The position numbers and the translations under genes were made by a program. The notes beneath the pieces are model-generated. The model was not told the DNA's origin. It worked only from the letters and a program-made list of their open reading frames with translations, and searched no databases. A DNA stretch of 17,254 nt from CAZJRB01 sp964547995 (lineage in GTDB: Bacteria > Planctomycetota > Planctomycetia > Pirellulales > Thermoguttaceae), in NCBI GenBank assembly GCA_964547995.1, contig CAZJRB010000143.1:1-17254 (forward strand). The letters are read 5' to 3'. This document shows, piece by piece, positions 1 to 8,247 of the stretch; the first letter of the stretch is position 1; every line of letters starts with the position of its first letter.

Positions 1-89
1 TAGGCCCGGGAAGTTTCGATCAAGATCGCAACGTGTCGCATACGATGCATCCTCCTTTGCCGCGAGCCCTTCTGCCAGGGATGCCCGCA

Positions 90-135
90 AAAAGTATAAA
101 ACTTTTGACAGAATGTGCAAAACTTCGCGCTAACA
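90..135 (+). promoter_or_regulatory. Candidate promoter/operator zone for the cluster
   Basis: A TTGACA hexamer at 105-110 matches the sigma-70 -35 consensus. At the usual 17-19 bp spacing the -10 candidates are poor (CGCTAA at 128-133, or CTAACA at 130-135), so this is only a suggestion. The inverted repeat AAAAGT-ATAAA-ACTTTT (90-106) overlaps the hexamer. AAAACTT occurs at 98-104 and again at 119-125, a 21-bp offset (two helical turns), which is how paired sites for one DNA-binding protein are often arranged. Position ahead of gene 1 and AT content support a regulatory role; no regulator is identifiable. Confidence 0.3.
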
Positions 136-222
136 GCTTTCCCATACGAGCCGTAAAATCAAACTCAGTAGTTCCAAATTCACAGGGGTGCCTGGGGTCG
201 AGATGCGAGGACCGAGCATCGC

Positions 223-250
223 GCCCCCAGAACGCCGCGTTTCTGGGGGC
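223..250 (+). promoter_or_regulatory. Strong hairpin in the 5' leader of gene 1
   Basis: GCCCCCAGAA (223-232) is the exact reverse complement of TTCTGGGGGC (241-250), with an 8-base loop. No T-tract follows, so it is not a classical intrinsic terminator. It lies about 108 bases upstream of the gene 1 start. It could be a transcript-stabilising or attenuating stem in the leader, or a terminator-like stem of an upstream unit. Confidence 0.45.
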
Positions 251-358
251 TTGACGGCAATCGTGCCGAACCGGAGAATGGTGGGTGTCACGTGTCATCT
301 GCCCGCCGCGGCCTACCCACACCGCACCCCGCTGTGCCACTTTCCAACGGGCGTTCTC

Positions 359-2575
359 ATGATCTCAACGATAAAGCACCTGTCGCTGCTCTTCTTCACG
401 GCCGTTGCCGCGGGCGGCGCGACGGCAGAGCCATCGAACAGTGCGCGGCGGCAGGAGCTGCGCACGATGCAGGCTGATTACCACTACACGGAGATCGTTC
501 GGGCGTACGCCGATTACATGATCGAGCACGGACGCGACGGATACGGCAAAGTGCACTCGCCGCTCTTCGTGACCGGGATGGATCGACGCACGGGCAAGAG
601 GATTTCCCCACCATTTCCCCACGTCAAGCGCAAGCCCTTCGTGCCCGGGCTCGAGCGGGATCGCGAGTGCCGCCCATCGGACCGCAACTACGGCAATGCA
701 GATCCGCTCGATCAATTGGCGCTGTTGCAGTTGCTCCATCAGTTGAGCAAGGCCACGGGGGAACCTCGTTACGCGCAAGAGGCCGACGAGACGGCGTCGT
801 GGTGGATGGCGAATACACAGACCGAGATCGGGCTTTTTCCATGGGGCACCCACACGTATTGGGACGTCGCCAAGGACGGAGGCGGAGGGACGTTTGAATT
901 CAATCGGCCCTGGCCCTTCTGGAAACTGAATCCGGACGTGTTGCAGCGCTATGCCAGGGGGCTCTGGGATCACTATGTCGCCGACAAGCAGACCGGCGAC
1001 TTCAACCGCCATGCCCACTCGAACCGGCACGGGCCGGGCCGCGGCATGGAATTCCCCTGGCCGGGAGCCTCGATGATCGCCACCTGGAACGAGGCCTACC
1101 TGGCCAATCCCAATCCGGAGTACAAGCGGGCCATTGCTACGATCCTGAATCGTTGGGAGAGTCTGCGCGACCCCGAGACGGGCCGGATGGCGCCATGCAC
1201 CTCGTATCAGGAATGGGTCTGGTACCAGGGGTACATGTACGCCGCGAATATCCTCGATGACGCCGCCGAGTTGATGAAGTCGAAAGACCCCGAACTGGCG
1301 GCGAAGATGCGTGACTACGGCCGCCAGAACGACGCCGAGTTCCTCACTCGGGCAGAGCAACGACTGGACGTGAAACGAATCGGGCTCGTGATGAGCTACC
1401 GGCGGGATAACGGCCAATACAACACCGAGCGGCCCGACATCCTGGGCGGACCGTGGCAAGATCGCAAGCACTACGCGGAGAAGGCTCTGCTGTTGTACGG
1501 ACGAGCCAAACGCACCGGCTCGCAAGCCGTCCGCGAGCGTTACCATCAGGCCGTGCTCGATACGGCCGAGGTCTACATGAGCATCAACCCCGAGGTGCAG
1601 TGGGCCGTGTGGGGCGCGAACATGTCCGACGCCATCGAGCTGATGTTCGCCGCCTACGACCTGACGGGAAACGCGGCCTACCTGCATCGAGCCGAACATC
1701 TCAGCCGGCTGTGCGTCGACCTGTTCCTCGACGACGCGTCCCCCTTGCCGAAGATCACCAGCCACGACGACTTCTATGAGATCGAGCGAGTAACGGGCAA
1801 GTCGACCGACGCCTGGATGCTTGACCTGCTGGAACTCGGGCGGCGGCTCGCCATTTTGGACGGAAAGGACAGATGCACCGCGCGCATCGCGACGAGTAGC
1901 AACATGATGGAGCTAAGCAAGGTGCCGCTCTCCGGCATGTCCGCCGCGGGTTGGCAAGGCGATCTCGAACGAGGACTTGCCGAGAGCCGCGCCGGCATCT
2001 GGGATTGCACCGGATCGAGCAGGCGCGCCGCAAGCGTAGCGCTGGCCTACGGCAAGGACGGCGAGCGATCGCTATTCCTTTCCCGCCGCAAGGAGGCTTT
2101 TGGCTCGGCGGACGGGCTGCCCGTCAACCGGCTCGAGCTGATCGCCTCGGATTTCATCAACAAGATCCCGACGCTGGGCGAGGCAATGCCTTTCAACGGG
2201 CCCTACCGCCGGCGATTCTCCGGCAAACATCAGGAGGTCAGCACGGCCACGTACGGCGGCTTCAAGGACGTTTTGAGCAAGGCCGGTCTGTTGCTCGCCA
2301 ATCGCGGGGCGAAGGCGGCGCGCGTTACCGTGAAGGCGACGCTGCACGACACATGGCACGATAAGGAAACCAAAGACTACCAGCTCAGCCTTGGGCCCGG
2401 CGAGCGGGCGCTCGTGGCGTGCGCGGCGCCGGAGAATCGGTTTATTCGTCGATTGGATCTGACCAGCGACGCGGCGGATGCGGTGAAGCTGGAGCAGTTC
2501 GCATTTGTGATGACGCCCCGCAGTCGGCTTTTCGTTGCCGGGACGGAGCGAGGACAAGACGATCTGGGGAATTGA
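359..2575 (+). CDS. Secreted (alpha/alpha)-barrel-type carbohydrate-active protein, long form
   Basis: This 738-residue protein begins with a Sec signal peptide (hydrophobic core about residues 8-20, likely cleavage after ATA at 21-23). The ATG at 359 was chosen because the signal peptide starts there; no clear Shine-Dalgarno is visible. The open frame continues upstream to 188 without signal-like sequence. Residues about 40-500 are helical and rich in aromatic, His and Arg residues. They include HGRDGYG (57-63), SPLF (67-70), RYARGLW (197-203), FNRHA (215-219) and NRHGPG (222-227). The order and character resemble (alpha/alpha)6 or six-hairpin glycosidases and lyases. The same motifs occur in gene 7 (11301-12815). 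Residues about 505-738 form a probable beta-rich C-terminal domain absent from gene 7. I cannot assign a CAZy family. It probably binds or cleaves glycan outside the cytoplasm, as first gene of the cluster. The coding call is firm; the function is inferred from fold-like features and context. Confidence 0.7.
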   Translation: MISTIKHLSLLFFTAVAAGGATAEPSNSARRQELRTMQADYHYTEIVRAYADYMIEHGRDGYGKVHSPLFVTGMDRRTGKRISPPFPHVKRKPFVPGLERDRECRPSDRNYGNADPLDQLALLQLLHQLSKATGEPRYAQEADETASWWMANTQTEIGLFPWGTHTYWDVAKDGGGGTFEFNRPWPFWKLNPDVLQRYARGLWDHYVADKQTGDFNRHAHSNRHGPGRGMEFPWPGASMIATWNEAYLANPNPEYKRAIATILNRWESLRDPETGRMAPCTSYQEWVWYQGYMYAANILDDAAELMKSKDPELAAKMRDYGRQNDAEFLTRAEQRLDVKRIGLVMSYRRDNGQYNTERPDILGGPWQDRKHYAEKALLLYGRAKRTGSQAVRERYHQAVLDTAEVYMSINPEVQWAVWGANMSDAIELMFAAYDLTGNAAYLHRAEHLSRLCVDLFLDDASPLPKITSHDDFYEIERVTGKSTDAWMLDLLELGRRLAILDGKDRCTARIATSSNMMELSKVPLSGMSAAGWQGDLERGLAESRAGIWDCTGSSRRAASVALAYGKDGERSLFLSRRKEAFGSADGLPVNRLELIASDFINKIPTLGEAMPFNGPYRRRFSGKHQEVSTATYGGFKDVLSKAGLLLANRGAKAARVTVKATLHDTWHDKETKDYQLSLGPGERALVACAAPENRFIRRLDLTSDAADAVKLEQFAFVMTPRSRLFVAGTERGQDDLGN

Positions 2576-2616
2576 GCCTTCGAAGCAATGGCGCCTCTAT
2601 CCGGAGAACCCCAAGC

Positions 2617-4989
2617 ATGACCCGTATCGAGTCACGTTTCCGAACCGTCGCACTGGCCGCAGCGCTTCTATCATCTCTTTCAGCGGGGACGGCAATCGCC
2701 GTCGATTCGGGCGTGGTGGAAACCCGGATCGATTGGCCCGCCTTCCTCACGCGCCACGACATGATCTGGGAGCGCCTGCCGGGCAACTGGCGGGAGGCGC
2801 CGTGGACGGGCAACGGAATGCTCGGCTCGATGCTCTGGTGCGAGGGTAACGCCGTGCGAACGCAGGTCTTTCGCGGCGACGTGCAGGCCCATCGCCCCAT
2901 GACGCAGGGCATGAGCGGTTTCACCCGCGCGCGGCTGCAAATCGGGTCGTATTACCTCTCACCTGCGGGCAAGCCTACGGGATGCGATATGCGATTGTCC
3001 TATTACGACGCGGAAGTCGCAGGGACAATCAGCACGGACAAAGGCGCATTGAAAATCCGCCACTTCACCCACGCCGAGGATATGGCCATTGTCATGGAAC
3101 TCGAGGCGACCGGCGGGGGAAGCCCGGTTCAACTCACCTGGCGACCGGATAAGAACGCGATGCCCACTCGCGGCGGTTACGCCCGTACCGAGGCAGAGTT
3201 GCCGCGCGTTCAGAAGCAGTACAACTCCCGGTATCCCACGGAACCGTTCTTGCCCAATCCCGACGCGGTGGTCAAGGCTGTCGATGGCGTGCAGGTGTGC
3301 ATCCAGGACATGCTTGGCGGATCGCGGCATTGCACGGCGTGGAGAATGATCGAGACGGGCAACGGCAAGCAGCGTCTGGTGGTCAGCATTGCCAACCGCT
3401 GGCCAAGAGAACAGAACGATCCGGTCGCCGAGGCCGTTATAGTGGTCAAGAAGGTCTGTGCCCTGACGGGCCCGGCCTATGATGCCTGGAAACAGAAACA
3501 CTACGACTGGTGGCATGCCTATTACCCGGCCAGTTTCGTCAGTGTTCCGGACACGGAGGTAGAGACGGTGTACTGGACGACGATGTACAAGCTCGGTTCG
3601 GCCACGCGGGGCGACCGAGTGATGATCGATACGGCGGGCATCTGGCAGACACCCTCGCGGTGGCCCGACTCGCACTGGGATTTCAACATTCCCTACTGCT
3701 ACTATCCGATCCCCACGGCAAACCGGCTGCACCTGGGGCAATCGCTAATCCGGAACATTGACAGGCATCGCGACAACCTGATCAAGAACGTCCGGCCCGT
3801 CGAGTGGCAGGAGGATTCGTCATACCTACCGGTGAACACCGGGCTGGATCTGTATCAGCCAATGGATATCGACGCCCGGAGCTTTCAGAACACGGGCGGG
3901 CATTTGGTGTGGGCCATGCACGCGTGCTGGCTGATCTATCGCGGTGCAATGGAGGACGACATGCTGCGCGAGACCGTCTATCCGATCCTGCGTCGTGCAG
4001 CGAACTACCAAATCCACCGCCTGGCGAAGCGGGACGGGAAGTACCATGCCCCGGTCTCACACTCGCCCGAGTACGGCGATGCACCGGACGCCAATTACGA
4101 ACTGTCGATGCTCCGTTGGGCCTGCCATGCCGTGGTGACGGCAGGAAACCGACTGGGGGTCGACGATGCCGAGTTGGCCAAGTACCGTGATATTCTGGAG
4201 AATCTCGTGGACTACCCTACCGACGAAAGGGGCTACATGGTCGGACGAGGCATGCCGTTTATCCGCCACCATCGTCATTGGTGCCACATGCAGATGATGC
4301 ACCCGCTGCAGTTGGTAACCGGCAAGACGCCGGCCGAACGTGAGCTGATGGAGAAATCGATCAGGAACTTTGCCGCAGTCAACAAGGGCGGCGGCGACAT
4401 CGCCCCCTTCCAATTCACCGGAACCTCGGCAATCTGGTCGCTTCTGGGCGAGGGCGACAAGGCCCTGAGCGATCTGTACCGCTTCATGGGCAGTCCGATC
4501 AACTGTCCCAACAGCATGAACCACTATGGCGGACGCAATCCCTGCCTGGAGACGCCCGTCTACGCCGCGCACAACGTCCACGAGATGCTTCTGCAATGTT
4601 ACGACGAGTTCCCGGCAAGTGGCGAGATGCAGGCCACCATCCGCGTGTTCCCGGCGGTGCCGGACCAATGGCCCAACGCGGTTTTCCACAACCTGCGCGC
4701 GCCGGGCGCGTTTCTGGTAAGCGCCGAGCACAAGAATGGGCAAACCCAATGGGTACGGCTAAAGAGCCTGGCTGGCGAGCCCTGTCGCGTCAAACCGAAT
4801 CTCCCCGCTCCTGTTCGTGTATACGGGAAGCGGGAGTTCTCGCGGAGGGAACTTGGCGACGGAATCTACGAGATGGATCTCAAGCAAGGCGAAGAGGCCC
4901 TGTTGTATTCCGGCGACATGCCCCCGAAACCGGTCGTTACGCCGTTGCCAGCACAAGAGGGACGATGCAACCGTTACGGGTTGAAATGA
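2617..4989 (+). CDS. GH95-like secreted glycoside hydrolase
   Basis: A 790-residue exported protein with a signal peptide at about 1-28 (AAALLSSLSAGTAIA). The ATG at 2617 is preceded by GGAG at 2603-2606; the frame is open further upstream but those residues look non-native. The layout follows GH95 (alpha-L-fucosidase/alpha-L-galactosidase; clan-L-like barrel): an N-terminal beta-domain with APWTGNGMLGSM (61-72), a helical barrel from about 310, a SHSPEYG motif (481-487) at the position of the GH95 general acid Glu, HRHWCHMQMMHPL (552-564), and a C-terminal segment with HEMLLQ (655-660) followed by VFPAVPDQWP. The family Asn-Ile-Asn motif is N357-I-P here, and the catalytic Asp before the EMLLQ motif aligns with E645. 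It therefore has the fold and probable acid (E485), but a non-standard base region. The activity is likely on an alpha-linked sugar, possibly a different one from classical GH95. Gap to gene 1 is 41 bp. Confidence 0.75.
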   Translation: MTRIESRFRTVALAAALLSSLSAGTAIAVDSGVVETRIDWPAFLTRHDMIWERLPGNWREAPWTGNGMLGSMLWCEGNAVRTQVFRGDVQAHRPMTQGMSGFTRARLQIGSYYLSPAGKPTGCDMRLSYYDAEVAGTISTDKGALKIRHFTHAEDMAIVMELEATGGGSPVQLTWRPDKNAMPTRGGYARTEAELPRVQKQYNSRYPTEPFLPNPDAVVKAVDGVQVCIQDMLGGSRHCTAWRMIETGNGKQRLVVSIANRWPREQNDPVAEAVIVVKKVCALTGPAYDAWKQKHYDWWHAYYPASFVSVPDTEVETVYWTTMYKLGSATRGDRVMIDTAGIWQTPSRWPDSHWDFNIPYCYYPIPTANRLHLGQSLIRNIDRHRDNLIKNVRPVEWQEDSSYLPVNTGLDLYQPMDIDARSFQNTGGHLVWAMHACWLIYRGAMEDDMLRETVYPILRRAANYQIHRLAKRDGKYHAPVSHSPEYGDAPDANYELSMLRWACHAVVTAGNRLGVDDAELAKYRDILENLVDYPTDERGYMVGRGMPFIRHHRHWCHMQMMHPLQLVTGKTPAERELMEKSIRNFAAVNKGGGDIAPFQFTGTSAIWSLLGEGDKALSDLYRFMGSPINCPNSMNHYGGRNPCLETPVYAAHNVHEMLLQCYDEFPASGEMQATIRVFPAVPDQWPNAVFHNLRAPGAFLVSAEHKNGQTQWVRLKSLAGEPCRVKPNLPAPVRVYGKREFSRRELGDGIYEMDLKQGEEALLYSGDMPPKPVVTPLPAQEGRCNRYGLK

Positions 4990-5042
4990 AGACAAGGAAA
5001 TCAAATCAAAAGTGCAATCCCTGCCGCGGGCCCGGAGAAATC

Positions 5043-5072
5043 GTCAAGAAGGAGAAACACAGGCATGACTCA
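5043..5072 (+). repeat. 30-bp perfect repeat, copy 1 (gene 3 RBS and start)
   Basis: These 30 bases are identical to 6629-6658. They contain the Shine-Dalgarno AAGGAG (5049-5054), a 10-base spacer, the ATG at 5065 and the next codons. Weaker similarity runs about 20 bases into the coding region, giving MTQKTNRK and MTQQTNRN starts. Both copies are preceded by GCCGCGGG (5023-5030 here). The two proteins are only distantly alike after this point, so the initiation region itself appears to have been copied. Confidence 0.9.
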
Positions 5073-6558
5073 AAAGACAAATAGAAAAACACAGATAGTC
5101 ATGACACCCACGTTGTGTTGCTTGATGTCGGGAGTGCTGTGGACGGCGCCAGCCACGGCAACGGATCCGAGACCAATTGTCGCAGTACACGACACCAGTG
5201 CCGACCCCTTCATCATACCCCGAAAAGGCAAGGTATGCGGAGATCCGTTTCCGGCGTGTTGGGACGGGGTATGGCATCTGTACACGCTCAATGCCGATTT
5301 AACACGGGTGCACCATCTCACGAGCACCGACCTTGTCCATTGGGCCGAACATGAACCGGCGATAGTCGGCAAAGGGATTGCTACCGGCACCGTCATACGT
5401 TACGAGAACACGTTCTACCTGTTCTATACGGACGCACCGAAGCAGCAAATTCGCCTGGTTACCAGTGACAATCCCTGGCATTTCGACATCTCCGAAAGCA
5501 AGCTCGTTGCCAAGGCAGACAACAATATCTATCAGCTTAGCAAGAGGAAGTTTCGGGACTGCTACGTGTTCCATAATGAACGGGAAGATCTCTGGTGGAT
5601 GCTGGTCGAAGCCACCAGCGACAATGCCGTTGCGGTGGGACTGTTCAAATCCAAAGATCTTGTGACATGGACACAACACGATCCTATCTTCAAGGATAAG
5701 TCAAGGAAGCACGGCAGTTGTCCCCAAGTATTCGAGCGAGACGGACGCTGGCACCTGACCCTGTTGGACTATCCCACCTGGCATTACACGGCCGAGAGCC
5801 TCTACGGACCGTGGGAACTGAGGGGCCATTATCACACCAAAAGGCTGACTGCCGCCTCACGATGGGCGACCGACGGCCAGCGGCACCTGGGATGGGGCTT
5901 TTTTACCGTGCATCCAACGCCAGAACGCAAGAAGCGTTGGGGCGGTTACGGAGGTGCACTGGGTGTGGGCCGGGAGATGGTGTCGGGCACCAACGGCACC
6001 ATCGGCGTACGGCCGTTGCCGGAACTCATTGCCGCGATCCGGCAGCCACAGAATAATACAGGTATTTTCAGTCGCGCGAAGGAATTATCCGGCAAGTGGG
6101 AATTGGACGCCGCACAACGGGTCTTTCGATGCAGTGACGAAGGGGGCGGAGTGCTGCTTCTCGACTTGCCCGAAAAGAACCCCAACTACTACTTTGAAGC
6201 GGAAATCGAATTGACCCGGCCCCAGGCAAGCGCGGCTGTCGTCGTCCGCAGTTCGAAGGAATTCGATCAAGGATACCGCGTGGTGATCGAACCAGCCGAG
6301 AAGAAGATCGCCATTCGCTCGTTCGCGCCGGAAGGCGGAGTGTTTGACGAACGCGAACATGCGTTTTCGGGTGCGACAGCCCTGGTGCAGGTGTTTGTCT
6401 GCGATGGTCAAATCGAGGCTTTCGTCGACGGTCGAAGCAGCTTGAGCGCAGCGGGGCTACTACGATCAGAAGGACTGTTGGCAATCGAAATAACCAGGGG
6501 ACTCGCAACGATTCACAAACCGCTTCTGCACTATTTCAACCATAGGCAGGACAGGTAA
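5065..6558 (+). CDS. Secreted GH32-like five-bladed propeller protein, altered active site
   Basis: A 497-residue protein with an N-terminal export signal; the hydrophobic part (residues about 12-32) follows a short polar stretch. The ATG at 5065 is set by AAGGAG at 5049-5054; ATG 5101 is a weaker alternative. Residues about 45-325 look like the GH32/GH43-type beta-propeller. GDPFP (59-63) with WHLYTL sits where GH32 has its nucleophile Asp (D60), STDLVHW (87-93) is a family-typical segment, and FRDCYVF (163-169) provides the conserved Arg-Asp. The C-terminal part (about 340-490) is a beta-sandwich like the GH32 accessory domain. The acid/base Glu of the usual Glu-Cys motif is missing: the matching stretch reads HGSCPQVF (216-223), with S218 where Glu is expected. 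It may be a binding protein or use another acid. Gap to gene 2 is 75 bp. GC looks lower by eye than in genes 5-9. Confidence 0.75.
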   Translation: MTQKTNRKTQIVMTPTLCCLMSGVLWTAPATATDPRPIVAVHDTSADPFIIPRKGKVCGDPFPACWDGVWHLYTLNADLTRVHHLTSTDLVHWAEHEPAIVGKGIATGTVIRYENTFYLFYTDAPKQQIRLVTSDNPWHFDISESKLVAKADNNIYQLSKRKFRDCYVFHNEREDLWWMLVEATSDNAVAVGLFKSKDLVTWTQHDPIFKDKSRKHGSCPQVFERDGRWHLTLLDYPTWHYTAESLYGPWELRGHYHTKRLTAASRWATDGQRHLGWGFFTVHPTPERKKRWGGYGGALGVGREMVSGTNGTIGVRPLPELIAAIRQPQNNTGIFSRAKELSGKWELDAAQRVFRCSDEGGGVLLLDLPEKNPNYYFEAEIELTRPQASAAVVVRSSKEFDQGYRVVIEPAEKKIAIRSFAPEGGVFDEREHAFSGATALVQVFVCDGQIEAFVDGRSSLSAAGLLRSEGLLAIEITRGLATIHKPLLHYFNHRQDR

Positions 6559-6628
6559 CTGAGACGACGATCCGAATCACGCCGCAGAACAAGCCGGACA
6601 CTACCATACCAGCCGCGGGCGAGATATT

Positions 6629-6658
6629 GTCAAGAAGGAGAAACACAGGCATGACTCA
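6629..6658 (+). repeat. 30-bp perfect repeat, copy 2 (gene 4 RBS and start)
   Basis: Identical to 5043-5072. It contains AAGGAG at 6635-6640 and the ATG at 6651. The upstream GCCGCGGG is at 6612-6619, three bases closer to the repeat than in copy 1. This decides the start of gene 4, since the same spacing is used in gene 3. Confidence 0.9.
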
Positions 6659-8177
6659 GCAGACAAACAGAAACATCGGCACGGCACTCTTCTCATTGGC
6701 TATGGGGCTGATGGTCAATGCGGTGTTCATATCCAACGATGCGCGTGCCGGTGAGAGCGAGTGGCGCGCGAAGGCGAACGCGGCGACAAGAGCCGCAATT
6801 CCGCTTGCAGAGAAGGACAAAACCCGCCCCGTGTATCATTTCCGGCCGCCGGCACAATGGATGAACGACATCTGCGGCGCGATCTACTACAAGGGCGTCT
6901 ACCACGCGTTTTACCAGTACAATCCGTTCAGCGGGGATCGCTGGGGGGAGGATTACTCGCTGTGGGGGCATGCGCGCAGCACGGATCTGGTCCACTGGGA
7001 AGACCAGGACTGGGCGCTGCTTCCCCGTTGGGACCAAGGGGAGCGGCGGTGCAACTCGGGGTGCGTCACCCTGAACGCGAACGGCCGGCCCATGATCTTC
7101 TATACCTTTGTGCCCAACCGGAAAGGAGTCACCCGGCTCGGCAAGCGCGAGCATTGGGCCGCCGTTGCCGAGGACGACGCGTTGCTCCGGTGGACGCGCA
7201 TCGAGGGACCGTTGATGGCCGCCGGCATGAACGGGGTTCCCGACAGCGTCAATGGGGGCTGGAGCGATCCCTTCGTTTTCTCATCCGCCGGCCGGACCTT
7301 CGTGACGTTCAAATCCTGCGGTGGGCTGGTCTGCGAGGCGAAAGACAAGGCGTTGACGCAATGGCGCTATGCCGGGACGATGACGGGTGTCGACGGCGAA
7401 TGCCCGAACTTCTTTCCGTTGCAGGACAAGTGGGTACTGATTCGTTCGACGCATCCGATTTCGTACATCGTGGGCGAATTCGACGCCGAAGCGATTGCAT
7501 TCAAGCAGAACGGCCCGAGCGGCGTCATGGATTACGGCTTTGGAAAGCGCCCGCCCAAAGATCGCGCCTGGACGCGCGGCCTGTACGGCACCAACGCCTT
7601 TTCCGATCGGGAAGGGCGCCGCATCCTGCTGGGGTGGATTTGTGGATTCAAACCCGGACGAGGTTGGAACGGCTGCATGTCGCTGCCGCGCATCCTCACG
7701 CTTGACAAGGATCAAAGGCTCATCCAGACCCCGGTGCCCGAGCTCCAGAAGCTGCGCGGCAAGCACCACGCAGTCAGCGACCTGAAGCTAGCGGGCGAAG
7801 AGAAATGGCTTGACGGCGTCGCCGGCGACACGCTGGAAATCGTCGCCGAGTTTGAGGCCGGTAGCGCCGGAGCCTTTGGCTTGAAAGTTCGCCAGAGCGA
7901 CGACGGCAGAGACGCGATCACGATAAGACACGCGGACGGAACGCTGAACGTCGCCGGAACCGAAGTCCCGCTGAAGTTGGAGGGCGACTCCAAAAGCCTC
8001 CGTCTGCACCTGTTCCTCGACAAGTCGGTTCTCGAGCTGTTCATCAACGACGGCGCCGCCAGCGTCACGCGGGTCGAGTATCCCGGCAAAAAGGACCTCG
8101 GCGTTTCCGCATTCGCCGAGGGCGGCAGCGTCACGCTGAAATCGTTCGACGCCTGGGAGATGAACTCGATCTGGTAG
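6651..8177 (+). CDS. Secreted GH32 family glycoside hydrolase (fructan-type)
   Basis: A 508-residue enzyme of the family that hydrolyses beta-fructofuranosides such as levan, inulin and sucrose. All three catalytic positions are present: the WMND motif (70-73, nucleophile D73, followed by ICG instead of the usual PNG), the WSDP segment (204-207, D206 as transition-state stabiliser, Ser replacing the usual Arg) and GECP (249-252, acid/base E250). HARSTDLVHW (107-116) is a further family hallmark. The C-terminal beta-sandwich (about 385-508) contains FLDKSVLELFIND, the GH32 C-terminal signature. A signal peptide covers about residues 1-33 (ending DARAG). The ATG at 6651 with AAGGAG 10 bases before it is preferred over the TTG at 6627. 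It should act outside the cytoplasm. It follows gene 3 by 92 bp. The family call is strong; the exact sugar is uncertain given the ICG and Ser substitutions. Confidence 0.88.
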   Translation: MTQQTNRNIGTALFSLAMGLMVNAVFISNDARAGESEWRAKANAATRAAIPLAEKDKTRPVYHFRPPAQWMNDICGAIYYKGVYHAFYQYNPFSGDRWGEDYSLWGHARSTDLVHWEDQDWALLPRWDQGERRCNSGCVTLNANGRPMIFYTFVPNRKGVTRLGKREHWAAVAEDDALLRWTRIEGPLMAAGMNGVPDSVNGGWSDPFVFSSAGRTFVTFKSCGGLVCEAKDKALTQWRYAGTMTGVDGECPNFFPLQDKWVLIRSTHPISYIVGEFDAEAIAFKQNGPSGVMDYGFGKRPPKDRAWTRGLYGTNAFSDREGRRILLGWICGFKPGRGWNGCMSLPRILTLDKDQRLIQTPVPELQKLRGKHHAVSDLKLAGEEKWLDGVAGDTLEIVAEFEAGSAGAFGLKVRQSDDGRDAITIRHADGTLNVAGTEVPLKLEGDSKSLRLHLFLDKSVLELFINDGAASVTRVEYPGKKDLGVSAFAEGGSVTLKSFDAWEMNSIW

Positions 8178-8195
8178 CCGCAACTTAGGCTGAGA

Positions 8196-8233
8196 CTTCC
8201 ATAAGATGAATAACCTTCCATAAGATAAATAAC
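8196..8233 (+). repeat. 19-bp tandem direct repeat upstream of gene 5
   Basis: Two head-to-tail copies (8196-8214 and 8215-8233) of CTTCCATAAGATGAATAAC differ at one base (G to A in the second). The repeat is AT-rich and fills the space between gene 4 and the Shine-Dalgarno of gene 5 (AAGGA, 8234-8238). It may be a recent replication-slippage duplication or paired binding sites in the leader; nothing else in the window matches it. Confidence 0.9.
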
Positions 8234-8247
8234 AAGGAACCAACCTC

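Larger units (their letters stand above)
1..358. other. Non-coding leader region upstream of the gene cluster
   Basis: No convincing gene lies in this stretch. Short open frames such as 33-254 have no ribosome-binding site and no recognisable product. The region holds an AT-rich island at about 87-125, unusual in this GC-rich window, with a TTGACA hexamer, a small inverted repeat and a spaced direct repeat. Further on there is a perfect 10-bp-stem hairpin at 223-250. It most likely carries the promoter and 5' untranslated region of the nine-gene cluster, and possibly the end of an upstream transcription unit. The roles are inferred from position. Confidence 0.6.

Noticed and set aside
33..254. 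A 73-codon + strand open frame in the leader
   Set aside because: No ribosome-binding site or recognisable product, and it ends inside the hairpin region.
188..358. Upstream in-frame extension of gene 1
   Set aside because: It crosses the 223-250 hairpin, would place 57 residues before the signal peptide, and shows no protein-like features.
365..1765. A 466-codon - strand open frame opposite gene 1
   Set aside because: No ribosome-binding site, no domain, and gene 1 on the other strand has a signal peptide and homology to gene 7.
2419..2616. Upstream in-frame extension of gene 2 overlapping the end of gene 1
   Set aside because: The signal peptide begins at 2617 with a GGAG element at proper spacing.
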